Positions 7,186-17,223 of a stretch of DNA of 64,000 bases are shown here, in pieces. Both the position numbers and the translations under genes were made by a program. The stretch is from Methylosinus sp. LW4. GTDB taxonomy: Bacteria > Pseudomonadota > Alphaproteobacteria > Rhizobiales > Beijerinckiaceae. The notes beneath the pieces were generated by a model that saw only the letters and a list, made by a program, of their open reading frames with translations, was not told the origin of the DNA and made no database searches. The stretch is taken from assembly GCF_000379125.1 (NCBI RefSeq), contig NZ_KB900626.1, positions 711,433 through 775,432 on the forward strand. Reading direction: 5' to 3'. Numbering within the stretch: position 1 is the first letter of the stretch; every line of letters starts with the position of its first letter.

Positions 7186-10100
7186 ATGGCTGGATTTCTT
7201 TCAACGCTCTTTCGTAAAAAGTATAACTCCGGTCTCGACGACAAAGACGAAGCCAGCGTGGCCGAATATCTGCGGCAATTCGAGGCGCTCGAAAAAATCA
7301 TTCCATCAATCGCGCCTGGATTGGCGTCGCGATTGATCGATTACGTGTTCACTGGTGAAGGAGCTTCTGTCCTCGACGAGGTCCGCGGCGCCTTCCAGTC
7401 CAACACCAACTGCGCCATCGGCGCGAATTTCGAGTCCATCGCCTCGTTCTTGGCGGAGCCCCGCAAATGGAGGCCCGATATCGTCTTTCGCTCGATCCGG
7501 GTCATCGAGCAGAGCTATCTCGGCTCTATTCGTTGGCGTCTCCACGGCGTCGGTGACGAGAGCGCGCCGAAATGGCTTGTCGCCTATGTCGCGACGCTCG
7601 GGTTAATCCACGACAGTCACAAGATGCGCACGCCCTGGCCCGGCACGTTGACCTATGCCCGGCTGCGGGATCTCGCGGCAGTCGCCGGAGACGGAGAAGC
7701 CTCTCTGCTGCGCTTCGTCTTCGAGGCGCCCCGACTGCATTCCGTTGCCTGGACGCATTACAATCTCGCCGTTCTCCCGGATCTGCCGCAGATTTTCGCC
7801 GCTGAAGCCAATGTGATGGCGGAGCGATTGGATGGGCTGAGCTCGGCGGGCAAGGCCGAGGCGCTCCGCTTTCTCGCCCGCTCGCACCTGATGACCGGCC
7901 GGCTGCTCGATTTCAGCCTGGGTTGCGCGGCCGACGGCGGCAAGGCTTTGCGCGCCGCAGCGGTCGCCTCGCTAACGGCGGCCGCGCCGGATGAATTGGC
8001 GCGCCGCCTCGTCGACCGGCTCGCCGATGGCGCGCAGAAGGAGCGTCTCGCCGCCGTCTCCGTGGCGATGTCGGTGATGCGCGATCGTGCAAAATCGCTA
8101 CTGTCCGCGGCGCGCGAGGGGCAGAAAGCGCTGCGCGTGGTCGAGGAAATCGATGCGGCGCTACGCCTTATCGAGCAGGCGGACGCGACGGCCGTCGCCG
8201 CCGCCGGCGACGCGGAGGAGGGGGGCTGGTACGAAGGCGCGGACGGCTCGCGCATCCTTGTTCCGCCGATGGGCGAGCCGCCGCCCGACACGCCCGTCAA
8301 GGCGGAGGTCCGCGCCGCTTTCGACGCTTATGTCTTGCGCCACAACGCGGCGGCTCGCGCGCGAAATCCGGGCCGAACCGGGCCGGCCTGGCAGCGGGGG
8401 GAAATCGGCGAAGATGCGGTCGAGCGACTTGTTCGAGATATGGAGGGCCGCGGAGGCGGTGGGGGCCGGGTCGGCCATTTCCATTTGTTTCCAACGGCCG
8501 AGGAGTGCAGAGAGCTGCGAAAGCTCTGGTCTTCTCCGGCAATAACACTCTGGCACATCGCGCGCGTCGCCCATGTCGACGCGCCTCTCAATATTCATTG
8601 GTATCGACATTTTCTATCCGTCGATTCCGTTCTCGGCGAGCAGTTCCAGCAGCGCCTGCCGGCGGAGGGGCGGGATATCCGCCATGCTTTCGCCTATGGC
8701 GCACAGGAGTTTCGGCCCTATTTGCGGCTCGCCCTGCAAGCCGACGAATTATCGGGGTCATCGTCGCGATGGGATTGTCCGGCCGACCTCCTCTGGCCGG
8801 CGCTCTGCGATCATTTCGACCTGCTCGATCAAGCGCTCGGCCTCGCGCCGAACGAGGGCGAGCGCCCGCTATCGCCGCTCAAAGCCTTGGACATGCTGTC
8901 CACCTTTCCGGTTCTTCCGAAACGCTTTCTCGCTCCTGTCGTCGACCTCGCCTTTGGCGAGCGCAAGGTCCTGCGCGGCGAGGCTCAAGCGCTGTTGCGC
9001 AAGACGCCGGGCGTCGGCTCGACGCTCATTCCCTATCTTCGCGCGTCCAAGGCCGAACAGCGGGCGGAGGCCGCGACTCTGCTGGGGCGGATCGGCTTTC
9101 TCGGCTCTCGCGAGGCGCTCCGCACGCAGATCGAGAGGGAGAAGAACGAGACCGTTCGCGCGAGCCTGCTCGGAGCTTTGCGGGAGCTGGGTGAAGACAT
9201 TTCCGCCTATGTCTCCGCGGCTAGGCTCGGGGCCGAGGCCGACGCCGGACTAGCCAAGGCCAAGCAGCTGCCGGAATGGATGCGGATCAACGCGCTGCCG
9301 CCGCTGCGATTGCGCGACGGAACGGCGCTCGCGGCCAACGTGGCGCTTTGGTGGACGACGCTCGCCATCAAGCTCAAGCAGCCGGGCGGCAATGCGCTTT
9401 TGGACCTCTATCTCGATCTGCTGGAGCCCGCCTGCGCAGAGGCCTTCGGCCTTTTCGCGCTACGCTGCTTCGTTGCCCGGGACTCGGAGCGGCCCGGCGA
9501 GGCGGAGGCGAACGCCTTCGCGGAGGCGGAAGCCGATCGGCAATTCGCGGCGATCCAGCGGTGGGACAAAGAGGCGACGCGCGAGCGAATCTTCGCGATG
9601 CTGCGCGCCGCCAAGCTCGGCGAATATCTCCATTCGGCGATCGACGAGAAAGGGCTGCTCGCGCTCGCGACGCGCGTCGATGGCGTCGCTCTGGCGGAGG
9701 CGGTTCGCGCCTATCTGAAGGCTCATTACGGCCGCGTCGCCCAATGCAAAGCGCTGCTCGAATGTCTCGCGGGAAACGGGAGCGCGCCGGCGGTGCAGCA
9801 GCTTCTCGTCGTCGCCGGGCGCTATCGCCAGAAGACCGTGCAGCAATTGGCCGGCGATCTCATCGACGCCGTGGCGAGCCGCAAGGGCTGGACGCGCGAG
9901 GAACTCGCCGACCGCTCCGTGCCGACAGCGGGTTTCGACGAGACCGGCGTTCTCGAATTGCCGATCGGCGAGCGGATCTACACCGCCCGGCTCGGCGAGG
10001 AGTTGAAGGTCGTCCTCTTCAATCCGCATGGGCGGCCCATTCAAAACCTGCCGGCGAGCGAGGAGGAGGGCGCCGCCGACGCCAAGCGGCAATTGTCGCA

Positions 10101-10878
10101 GACGCGCAAGGAGGTCAAGCAGGTCATCGGCTCCCAGACGATCCGACTCCATGACGCCATGTGCGCGGAAAGCCGCTGGCGCAAAGAGGTCTGGCTCCGC
10201 TTTGTGCTCGAGCATCCGGTCCTGGGCGCGCTGGCGCAACGGCTGATCTGGGCCGCCTTCGACGACCAGGGAGCGCTCGTTTTTACATTCCGCCCGCTCG
10301 ACGATCTTAGTCTCACCGATGCGAATGACGCGAAAGTCGTCCTGGACAGCGTCGTCGAAATCGGCGTCGTCCACGCCTGCGCGCTGGACGAGGGAGCGGT
10401 CGCCGCCTGGCGCGCTCATCTCGGCGATTATTGCGTCGAGCCGCTATTCGCGCAGCTGGTCATGCCGCAGGCGATCACGACCGACGATGTCCTCGAATCG
10501 CACGAGATCGACGATCGCAAAGGCCATGAGATCGAGGCGCTGAAGCTCGGCGGCGAATTGAAGAAGCGCGGCTATCTGCGTGGCGAGGCGGGGGATGGCG
10601 GCTGGTTCACCGATTACGTCAAAATCTTCCCCGCCGCGAAAATCGCGGTGGTGTTGGAATTCAGCGGCAATTCGCTGCCGGAGGAAAATCGCGGGAGTGC
10701 TCTGCATGGCGTGCGTTTCATCCGCCGCGAGGCGGATGGCGCGATCCATCATGGGCGCGTGTTGGCGCTGCGCGAGACGCCGCGGCCGTTGCTGATGGAA
10801 GCGTGGAACGATTATCACGCTTGCGCCGCCAAGGGCTCCGGCTTCGACCCGAAATGGAAAGAGAAGGACTATTTCTGA
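7186..10878 (+). CDS. DUF4132 domain protein with HEAT-like repeats (MolR/YehI-like)
   Basis: A 1230-residue protein. ATG at 7186 is preferred over upstream in-frame starts because AGGG lies 7 bases before it. The large N-terminal part is alpha-helical with HEAT-like units, for example near residues 605-665 (LIPYLRASKAEQRAEAATLLG; REALRTQIEREKNETVRASLLGALRELG). The C-terminal third, from about 900 (WTREELADRSVPTAGFDETGVLEL, then ERIYTARLG and LFNPHGRPIQNLP), matches DUF4132 of E. coli MolR/YehI. It is the first gene of a tightly overlapping five-gene operon whose partners match the yeh set, so it is probably a scaffold or effector used with the MoxR-type ATPase. Its biochemical role is not known. 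Confidence 0.85.
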   Translation: MAGFLSTLFRKKYNSGLDDKDEASVAEYLRQFEALEKIIPSIAPGLASRLIDYVFTGEGASVLDEVRGAFQSNTNCAIGANFESIASFLAEPRKWRPDIVFRSIRVIEQSYLGSIRWRLHGVGDESAPKWLVAYVATLGLIHDSHKMRTPWPGTLTYARLRDLAAVAGDGEASLLRFVFEAPRLHSVAWTHYNLAVLPDLPQIFAAEANVMAERLDGLSSAGKAEALRFLARSHLMTGRLLDFSLGCAADGGKALRAAAVASLTAAAPDELARRLVDRLADGAQKERLAAVSVAMSVMRDRAKSLLSAAREGQKALRVVEEIDAALRLIEQADATAVAAAGDAEEGGWYEGADGSRILVPPMGEPPPDTPVKAEVRAAFDAYVLRHNAAARARNPGRTGPAWQRGEIGEDAVERLVRDMEGRGGGGGRVGHFHLFPTAEECRELRKLWSSPAITLWHIARVAHVDAPLNIHWYRHFLSVDSVLGEQFQQRLPAEGRDIRHAFAYGAQEFRPYLRLALQADELSGSSSRWDCPADLLWPALCDHFDLLDQALGLAPNEGERPLSPLKALDMLSTFPVLPKRFLAPVVDLAFGERKVLRGEAQALLRKTPGVGSTLIPYLRASKAEQRAEAATLLGRIGFLGSREALRTQIEREKNETVRASLLGALRELGEDISAYVSAARLGAEADAGLAKAKQLPEWMRINALPPLRLRDGTALAANVALWWTTLAIKLKQPGGNALLDLYLDLLEPACAEAFGLFALRCFVARDSERPGEAEANAFAEAEADRQFAAIQRWDKEATRERIFAMLRAAKLGEYLHSAIDEKGLLALATRVDGVALAEAVRAYLKAHYGRVAQCKALLECLAGNGSAPAVQQLLVVAGRYRQKTVQQLAGDLIDAVASRKGWTREELADRSVPTAGFDETGVLELPIGERIYTARLGEELKVVLFNPHGRPIQNLPASEEEGAADAKRQLSQTRKEVKQVIGSQTIRLHDAMCAESRWRKEVWLRFVLEHPVLGALAQRLIWAAFDDQGALVFTFRPLDDLSLTDANDAKVVLDSVVEIGVVHACALDEGAVAAWRAHLGDYCVEPLFAQLVMPQAITTDDVLESHEIDDRKGHEIEALKLGGELKKRGYLRGEAGDGGWFTDYVKIFPAAKIAVVLEFSGNSLPEENRGSALHGVRFIRREADGAIHHGRVLALRETPRPLLMEAWNDYHACAAKGSGFDPKWKEKDYF

Positions 10879-11972
10879 TGGAGACGAGGATTCTGCGCGC
10901 GCCCGCCGAAAAGCGCTTCGCGGCGGAGCTCGCGCGCCTCGCGGCGGAGGATACTGGGCCGCGTCCGGTGGGCTGGGCGATGTCGCCCAAGGCAGTGCGG
11001 AGCTTCATTCTCGGCGACCGCAAGAAGGAGGTGACGCGCAAGTTCTTCGGCGACGACGCGCTGGTCGAGCGGGCCATCGTCAGTCTCATGAGCGAGCAGG
11101 GCCTCATTCTCGTCGGCGAGCCCGGCACGGCCAAATCCATGCTCTCCGAGCTTTTGGCGGCGGCGATTTCCGGCGCCTCCGGCCTCGTCGTGCAGGGCGC
11201 CGCCGGCACGACCGACGATCACATTCGCTATGGGTGGAACTATGCGCTGCTCATCGCCGAAGGGCCGAGCGAGCGGGCGCTGACGCCCTCGCCGATCCTG
11301 CGGGCGATGTCCGAGGGACGCATCGTGCGCGTCGAGGAAATCACGCGCTGTCCGCAGGAAATCCAGGACGCGCTGATCTCCATATTGTCGGAGAAGGTCA
11401 TGGCCATTCCCGAGATCGGCGAAGAGCGCGCCGTCTTCGCGCGGCCCGGCTTCAATGTCATCGCCACCGCCAATCTGCGCGATCGCGGCACGCATGAGAT
11501 GTCGAGCGCGCTGAAGCGCCGCTTCAATTTCGAGACGGTGAAGCCGCTCGCCGATCCAGAGCAGGAGCGCGCGCTCGTCGCTCAGCAATTGGCGGCGCGG
11601 CTCGTGGACCTTCCCGCCGCCCCGTCGATGCGGGAGGACGCGCTCGACGTGCTGGTGGAGACTTTTCAGGATTTGCGCCATGGACGCACGCGCGACGGCG
11701 CTCCTGTGGCGCGGCCCGACGCCGTCATGTCGACGGCGGAGGCGGTCAATGTCGCTCATGCGGCCGTGCTCGACGCCGTTTATTTCGGCGACGGCGAGGC
11801 CTCGCCCGCGCATATCGGCCGGCTATTGCAGGGCGTCGTGCTCAAGGACAATTCCGAGGACATTCGCAAGACGCGGGCCTATCTCGACCAGATCGCGCGC
11901 CAGCGCGGCAAATCGAGCGGCGCCTGGGCCGAGTTCCATCGCGTCGCCTCCGCGACGCTCAAAGGCGCCTGA
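10878..11972 (+). CDS. MoxR-type AAA+ ATPase (YehL-like)
   Basis: A 364-residue protein. Its ATG at 10878 overlaps the stop of the DUF4132 gene (TGATG), so translation is probably coupled. Walker A is GEPGTAKS (about residues 80-87). Walker B is IVRVEEITRCP (about 150) and the sensor segment is NVIATANLRDRG. ALKRRFNFE carries the conserved Arg. MoxR-type AAA+ proteins act as chaperone-like remodelers and are usually paired with a VWA-domain protein, which is present three genes downstream. The family resembles E. coli YehL. Its role is probably ATP-driven remodelling of the VWA/SWIM/DUF4132 partners; the target is unknown. Confidence 0.9.
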   Translation: METRILRAPAEKRFAAELARLAAEDTGPRPVGWAMSPKAVRSFILGDRKKEVTRKFFGDDALVERAIVSLMSEQGLILVGEPGTAKSMLSELLAAAISGASGLVVQGAAGTTDDHIRYGWNYALLIAEGPSERALTPSPILRAMSEGRIVRVEEITRCPQEIQDALISILSEKVMAIPEIGEERAVFARPGFNVIATANLRDRGTHEMSSALKRRFNFETVKPLADPEQERALVAQQLAARLVDLPAAPSMREDALDVLVETFQDLRHGRTRDGAPVARPDAVMSTAEAVNVAHAAVLDAVYFGDGEASPAHIGRLLQGVVLKDNSEDIRKTRAYLDQIARQRGKSSGAWAEFHRVASATLKGA

Positions 11973-11981
11973 GCGACGACC

Positions 11982-14345
11982 TTGCGCGCGCCGATCGATT
12001 TTTTCCCCATAAGGCATCACAGCCCGGCCTGCGCGGCGCATTTGTCGGCGGCGCTGCGGGCCTTGCGTCCCGCCGCGATCCTCCTCGAGGCGCCGGAGGA
12101 TTTCGGGCCTCTTCTCGCGAACCTCGTCGCGCCGGACGTGAAGCCGCCGATCGCCGTCGTCTCGCTGCCAGAGCGCGAGGCGATCGACGAGGAAGACGAG
12201 GGCCGCGCCAGCTATTATCCGCTCTGCGACCATGCGCCGGAGCTGGTCGCTCTGCGCATCGCGCAAGAGCTCGCTATTCCGGTCGAGGCGATCGATCTTC
12301 CCTCGCGCTCGAAGGCGATGCTCCGCGCGCAAAAATCGGCGGACCGCCCGCACTTGTTGACCAATGACGAGCGCTTGACCGTTTCGGACTATATCGACGC
12401 CTTGTGCGAGCGCACGGGCGCCCGCGATGGCGTCGAGCTCTGGGACCGACTGTTCGAGAGCCGCCTCGGCGAGCGCGATTGGGATGCATTCTTCCGCGCG
12501 CTCGACGCCTATTGCGGCCATTTGCGCGAATTGGCGCGGCCGGAGGATATCGAGGCGGACGGAACGCTCGCCCGCGAGCGCCATATGGCCGCAAAAATCG
12601 CCGAGGCCGCCGAGCGCCATGCTGGCGCGAGGATCGCCGTAGTCACCGGAGGCTTCCACACGCCCGTGCTCCGCGAAGCGGGCGGCGCGCGGCCGAGCGG
12701 CGCGCGCGAAGACGCGCCCCGGCGGGCGCGGATCTATCTCATCCGCTACGGCTTTCCGCAGCTCGACTTGGCCAATGGCTATGGCGCAGGCCTGCCATCG
12801 CCTGGCTACTACGATTTGTTGTGGAAGGCGAAGGACGCCGGGGATGCGCTCTGGCGCGAGACGACGCATCGCTGCCTCGAGGGCTTCGCACGGCGCCTCG
12901 CCGAAACGGACAGCGGCCTCTCCTTTCCGGTCGCGGCGCGGCTCGCAGCGGCCGAATGCGCCTTTCACCTCGCGGACTTGCGCAACCTCCCGGGACCCGG
13001 CCGCTCCGAGCTGATCGATGCGGTGCTGTCGACGGGCGTGAAGGACGCCGCCGAACTCGGCGCCCCGCTCACCTCCGCCTTTTCGGACTGGCTCACTGGC
13101 GATGCCCTCGGCGAGCTGCCGCTCGGCGCGCACGCTCCGCCGCTGGTCGCCGCCGTGCGCGCCGCCGCAGTGGCGCTGGGCTTCTCGCTCGAGCGCGTCG
13201 CGCCCGCGACCAAAGAATTGGATATCTATCGCAAGCCGCGTCATGCCGCCGCCAGCCGCTTTCTCCATGCGCTGGAGCTGATCGGAGCCGGTTTCGCGCA
13301 GCGGCTCGCCGGCCCGGATTTCGCCATCCGCCAGCGATCCGGCTTTCTGCATGAGCAATGGAGCTATATGTGGGGACCCGCGGTCGAGGCGGCGCTCGTC
13401 GATCGCTCCCTCGACGGCGATCGGCTGCTCGCCGTCTGCGCGGCGGAAATCCGCAGACGGCTCGCCGCCTTGGAGACTGCGGGCGAGGGACGCGACGCCG
13501 CGCGCGCCGCGCGTCTCTTCCTGGCCGCCGCGATGGCCGGCCTCCAAGGCGAGCTCGATTGCGTCGCTGACGCCATGCTGCCCATGCTGGCCGAATGTCC
13601 CGACATAGGACGGCTCGCCGAGGCCTTTCGACTGTTGCTCGTCGTGATGCGCCTGCCGAACTCCCGCGCGGGCGAGCAACCAGCAGCTCTGCGCCGTCTC
13701 ATCGACATCGCCTATCGCGGCATGACGCGTCATCTCGCTTCGCTCACGCGGCTGGATCGTGAGGCGGCGCTCGCCGTCGCGCGCGATCTCGGCGAGCTGG
13801 CCGGCTTCGTCGTCGGACCGGAGGCGGCGGCGCTCGGACTCGATCCGGCGATACTTTCGAAGGCGGTCTCGGAAGCGCTCGATTCCGGCGACGACCCGTT
13901 TTTCATCGGATCGATCGGAGCGGTCGCGCTCACTCTCGGCGCGCTGGACGAAGAAGGCTTCGAGCGTCGCATCGCTTCCGTCCTCGCTGGCGCCTATGAG
14001 CGGCCGTCGCGTGGAGCCGAGGCGCTGACCGGTCTGTTGGCGACCGAGCCACGCATCTTCGTCGGAAGCCGGCCGCTGATCGCAGCGGTTCATCGATATC
14101 TCGCGGGCTTCACAGAGGAGGATTTTCTCGCGGTTCTCCCAGAATTGCGGTCGGCCTTCTCGGAGCTCGATCCGTCTGAGATCGATCGATTGGCCGAGCT
14201 GATCCCTGGAGTCTCCGAGAGTGACGCCGTGGACGAGGAGGCGATCTCGGAGGCCGAGCGCGCCGAGAACGAGAAATTGATGGAAGAGGTCGCGGCGCAG
14301 TGGCGCGCCGACGGCCTCGCCGAATGGCTGGGCCTTTCGCCGTGA
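11982..14345 (+). CDS. DUF5682 family protein (YehM-like)
   Basis: A 787-residue protein using a TTG start at 11982, 9 bases after the ATPase stop. The N-terminus IDFFPIRHHSPACAAHL and ILLEAPEDF are typical of DUF5682. Other recognisable segments are AVVTGGFHTPVL (about 220) and RIYLIRYGFPQLDLANGYGAGLPSPGYYDLLW (about 248-279). No catalytic motif is known for the family; the HH and H residues could bind metal, which is a guess. It is largely helical with a long acidic C-terminal end. Its position between a MoxR-type ATPase and a VWA protein copies the E. coli yehL-yehM-yehP order. Confident of family, not of function. Confidence 0.85.
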   Translation: MRAPIDFFPIRHHSPACAAHLSAALRALRPAAILLEAPEDFGPLLANLVAPDVKPPIAVVSLPEREAIDEEDEGRASYYPLCDHAPELVALRIAQELAIPVEAIDLPSRSKAMLRAQKSADRPHLLTNDERLTVSDYIDALCERTGARDGVELWDRLFESRLGERDWDAFFRALDAYCGHLRELARPEDIEADGTLARERHMAAKIAEAAERHAGARIAVVTGGFHTPVLREAGGARPSGAREDAPRRARIYLIRYGFPQLDLANGYGAGLPSPGYYDLLWKAKDAGDALWRETTHRCLEGFARRLAETDSGLSFPVAARLAAAECAFHLADLRNLPGPGRSELIDAVLSTGVKDAAELGAPLTSAFSDWLTGDALGELPLGAHAPPLVAAVRAAAVALGFSLERVAPATKELDIYRKPRHAAASRFLHALELIGAGFAQRLAGPDFAIRQRSGFLHEQWSYMWGPAVEAALVDRSLDGDRLLAVCAAEIRRRLAALETAGEGRDAARAARLFLAAAMAGLQGELDCVADAMLPMLAECPDIGRLAEAFRLLLVVMRLPNSRAGEQPAALRRLIDIAYRGMTRHLASLTRLDREAALAVARDLGELAGFVVGPEAAALGLDPAILSKAVSEALDSGDDPFFIGSIGAVALTLGALDEEGFERRIASVLAGAYERPSRGAEALTGLLATEPRIFVGSRPLIAAVHRYLAGFTEEDFLAVLPELRSAFSELDPSEIDRLAELIPGVSESDAVDEEAISEAERAENEKLMEEVAAQWRADGLAEWLGLSP

Positions 14346-15475
14346 CGCCCCCTGACGACGTTCTCATTCGCTGGCGCATGGCGCTCGGCCGCTCGGCCGA
14401 GAGCCGCATCCAGGATGCGCTCACCGAACAGCAGCGGCGCATCGACCGCGCGCTGGAGTTCGTCTATGGGCGCGGAATCATGCAGAGACGGCTGCGGGCC
14501 ACCGGGCGGGAGAGGGCGGCGGGATCGCTCGACGCCGCGCAGCTCGCCTTGCCGTGCTGGATCGGCGAGATGCGCGCGCTGTTTCCGGCGAGTGTTTTCG
14601 AGGAGGTGCAGGGCCATGCGCTCGATCGCTTCGGAATGGCCGAGCTCTTGTCCGATCCGGAAGCGCTGACGAAGCTCGAGCCCAATCGTGATCTGATGAA
14701 GGCGCTGCTCGCCTTCAAAGGGCGGCTCGATCCGCGCGTCGCCGGGCCCGCCAGGACAATTGTCGCGCGTGTCGTCGAAGAGCTTGTCCAAAAGCTGAAG
14801 CCGAAGATCGAGCGGGCGCTCTCCGGGGCGCGGAATCGGCATGCGCGCGCCGCGGTGAAGAGCGCGGCCAATTTCGACATTGCGCGCACCGTCCGCGCCA
14901 ATCTGAAGAATTACGATCCGGGCCGCGGCGTGCTCGTCGCTGAAAAATTGGTCTTTACCGCGCGTCAGCGGCGAAAGCTGCCCTGGACGGTGATCCTCGC
15001 CGTCGATCAGAGCGGCTCGATGTTGGATAATCTGATCCACGCTTCGGTCATGGCCGCGATTCTGTCGGGCATGCCCTCGGTCGTGACGCGCTTCATCGTG
15101 TTCGACACCTCGATCGTCGATTTGACCGACCGCCTGTCCGACCCGATCGAGCTGCTGTTCTCGGTGCAACTCGGCGGCGGCACTCTGATCGCGCCCGCGC
15201 TCGCTTATTGCGAGTCTCTCGTGACGGATCCGAGCCGCACGGTGGTGGCGCTCGTCAGCGACTTCGATGAAGGCGGGCCGGTTTCGGACCTGCTGCGCGT
15301 CGTCAAACGGCTCGCTGCGGCGAGGGTGACGACGATCGGAATCGCGGCGCTCGATGGGAACGCGGCCCCCGCCTATAATCGCGACGTCGCCGAGAAGCTC
15401 GCCGGCGCGGGGATGAAAATCGCCTCGATGACGCCGGATCGTTTCGCCGAATGGCTGAGCGGGATCATGCGATGA
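14342..15475 (+). CDS. VWA domain protein (YehP-like)
   Basis: A 377-residue protein with a GTG start at 14342 that overlaps the stop of the DUF5682 gene (GTGA). The C-terminal half is a von Willebrand A domain with a complete metal-ion-dependent adhesion site: DQSGSM (about residues 221-226), the Thr in GGGTLIAPAL (about 280) and the Asp in LVSDFDEGG (about 305). The helical N-terminal half is typical of VWA proteins paired with MoxR ATPases. In such pairs the VWA protein is the metal-dependent adaptor that recruits the substrate. No signal peptide or membrane segment is seen, so it is cytoplasmic. Confidence 0.9.
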   Translation: MTPPDDVLIRWRMALGRSAESRIQDALTEQQRRIDRALEFVYGRGIMQRRLRATGRERAAGSLDAAQLALPCWIGEMRALFPASVFEEVQGHALDRFGMAELLSDPEALTKLEPNRDLMKALLAFKGRLDPRVAGPARTIVARVVEELVQKLKPKIERALSGARNRHARAAVKSAANFDIARTVRANLKNYDPGRGVLVAEKLVFTARQRRKLPWTVILAVDQSGSMLDNLIHASVMAAILSGMPSVVTRFIVFDTSIVDLTDRLSDPIELLFSVQLGGGTLIAPALAYCESLVTDPSRTVVALVSDFDEGGPVSDLLRVVKRLAAARVTTIGIAALDGNAAPAYNRDVAEKLAGAGMKIASMTPDRFAEWLSGIMR

Positions 15476-17223
15476 GCGCCGCGATCATCGCCGCTCACGC
15501 GCGGCTCGACGCGACGGCGCTGGCGGACCTCGCCTCTCCCGGCCTCGTGCGGCGCGCCGAGGCGGATATAGCCGAGGGGAAGGTCGCGATCGCGGAGGCC
15601 TCTGACGCGGCTGTGCGCGTCACAGCGGATGGGGAGACGGTCACGCTCGTTGCTCTCGGCGTCGAGCGTTCGAGCTGCACCTGCCGGTCTCCGCGACTTT
15701 GCCGGCACAGGATCGCGGCGGCCCTGCTGATCCGCTCGCTGGCTCCTGTCGACGCCGCACCCACTACCCTTGCGCCCATCGTTGGTCGGTCGCGCCGCAA
15801 GTCCGCGCCGGATGCATCGAAACCGGAACTTCCCCGTGGCGTTTCAACGGCCGTCGAAACGCGCCGGGCGCTGCTCGCCGATGCCACGGCGCTCGCCGAG
15901 CGTGTCTTCGCGATCGGCTTCTCGCGCGCATCCGCGTCGCTCGACGCCGATCTCGCGGCGCTGTCGACCGTCGCGCGCGCGGTCGGCGAGGCGCTTCTGG
16001 CGGCCCGTCTCCAGATGATCGCCGGCCATCTCGAGGCCGGCCGCAATCGCGACCCGACCTATTCCGCGACCGCGCTCTTGTGCGATCTCGCCGCTACGGC
16101 CGCCCATGCCGCCGCTCTCGGCGCCAGCAGCGTGGCCGGCCCGGCGGATGCAGAGGCGTGTGTCGCCGGCCTGCGCCTGATCGGGCTCGGCGCCCGGCTC
16201 TGGGAGAATGATTCCGCGCGTGGCGTGACGGCTGTTTTCTACTCTCCATCCGAGAGGAGAATCCTGCATGCGACGCATGCCCGGCGCGTCGGAATGGACC
16301 CGATGTTTGCGGCGGCGACTGCCTATCGCATCGCCGCGACGTGGGGCGCCACATTCGGTCGCCTGACCGGATGCGACTTCATACTGCGAAACGCCGAAGT
16401 CGACGACGTCGGTCGAATTGCGGTCGCGAGCGCCGCGCGCGTCGACGAGGCGAGGCCCTGGCGCCCGTCGCGTTCCGTCGTTTCGGCGTGGCCAGTCGCC
16501 TTCGACGATTGGCGCGTCTTGCAGGACCATTGCCGTCTCGCGCTCGGAGGACGACTGATGCGTCCGGGTGCCGCGCGGACCTATCTCGTGATTATGCCGA
16601 AAGCGATCCATGCAATAGAATTCGACGAGCTCCGGCAAAGAAGCTATTGGCCGGCGTCCGATCGACACGGGCGGTTCGTTGCTCTCGAGGCGCCGGCCGA
16701 TCGCCGGCCGGATGGAGAGCTCGACGGACGCCTGACGGGACGAGCCGACCCATTGGTCGTCGAGGCGACCGTCGAAGACGGCGCGATACGTCTTCTGCCC
16801 TTGTCGCTTCTGGGCGCGACGATCACGACGCTCGATTTCATCGATTCCGAACAGTCGGGTCGACGGATCGGCATGGTCGAGCGCGCGAAAGGCCTGCTCG
16901 TGCGACGCAAGACCCGCATACGACGATTTTCATTGTCGCCGCTAAGCCGAGCCGGGCGACGGGCGCCGGCCGACGCGCTCTTGCGCATAGCGGCTTTCGC
17001 CGAAAGCGCGGGGAATATCTCGACCGAACGCCGCCTAGAAACTGCGACTCGGCTGGCCGCCTCGTTGAGGCGAGAGGGATTCTATGCGGCGGCCGACGTC
17101 ATGGACCGCGTGGCGTCGGCCGAAGCGTCGGATGCGCACGGCCTCTGGCTGCGCGCCGCCTACGCCTGCGCGACGCTGCGCAGAGCCGATCTCGAGCTCG
17201 CATGGGCCGAGCCGGCTCTATGA
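15472..17223 (+). CDS. SWIM zinc-finger protein (YehQ-like)
   Basis: A 583-residue protein; the ATG at 15472 overlaps the VWA stop (ATGA). A SWIM zinc finger, CTCRSPRLCRH (CxC-x5-CxH, about residues 69-79), follows an N-terminal beta region with LASPGLVRRAEADIAEGKV, the usual SWIM lead-in. The rest is a long helical region without a known catalytic motif. SWIM fingers bind nucleic acid or protein. It closes the five-gene operon; the same set of five families is found together in E. coli as yehI/yehL/yehM/yehP/yehQ. No terminator is obvious downstream. Confidence 0.87.
   Translation: MSAAIIAAHARLDATALADLASPGLVRRAEADIAEGKVAIAEASDAAVRVTADGETVTLVALGVERSSCTCRSPRLCRHRIAAALLIRSLAPVDAAPTTLAPIVGRSRRKSAPDASKPELPRGVSTAVETRRALLADATALAERVFAIGFSRASASLDADLAALSTVARAVGEALLAARLQMIAGHLEAGRNRDPTYSATALLCDLAATAAHAAALGASSVAGPADAEACVAGLRLIGLGARLWENDSARGVTAVFYSPSERRILHATHARRVGMDPMFAAATAYRIAATWGATFGRLTGCDFILRNAEVDDVGRIAVASAARVDEARPWRPSRSVVSAWPVAFDDWRVLQDHCRLALGGRLMRPGAARTYLVIMPKAIHAIEFDELRQRSYWPASDRHGRFVALEAPADRRPDGELDGRLTGRADPLVVEATVEDGAIRLLPLSLLGATITTLDFIDSEQSGRRIGMVERAKGLLVRRKTRIRRFSLSPLSRAGRRAPADALLRIAAFAESAGNISTERRLETATRLAASLRREGFYAAADVMDRVASAEASDAHGLWLRAAYACATLRRADLELAWAEPAL

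Noticed and set aside
11823..14093. 756-codon minus-strand ORF opposite the DUF5682 gene
   Set aside because: It mirrors the real gene; it is Arg/Gly/Glu-rich without a domain, and the plus-strand protein belongs to a coherent operon.
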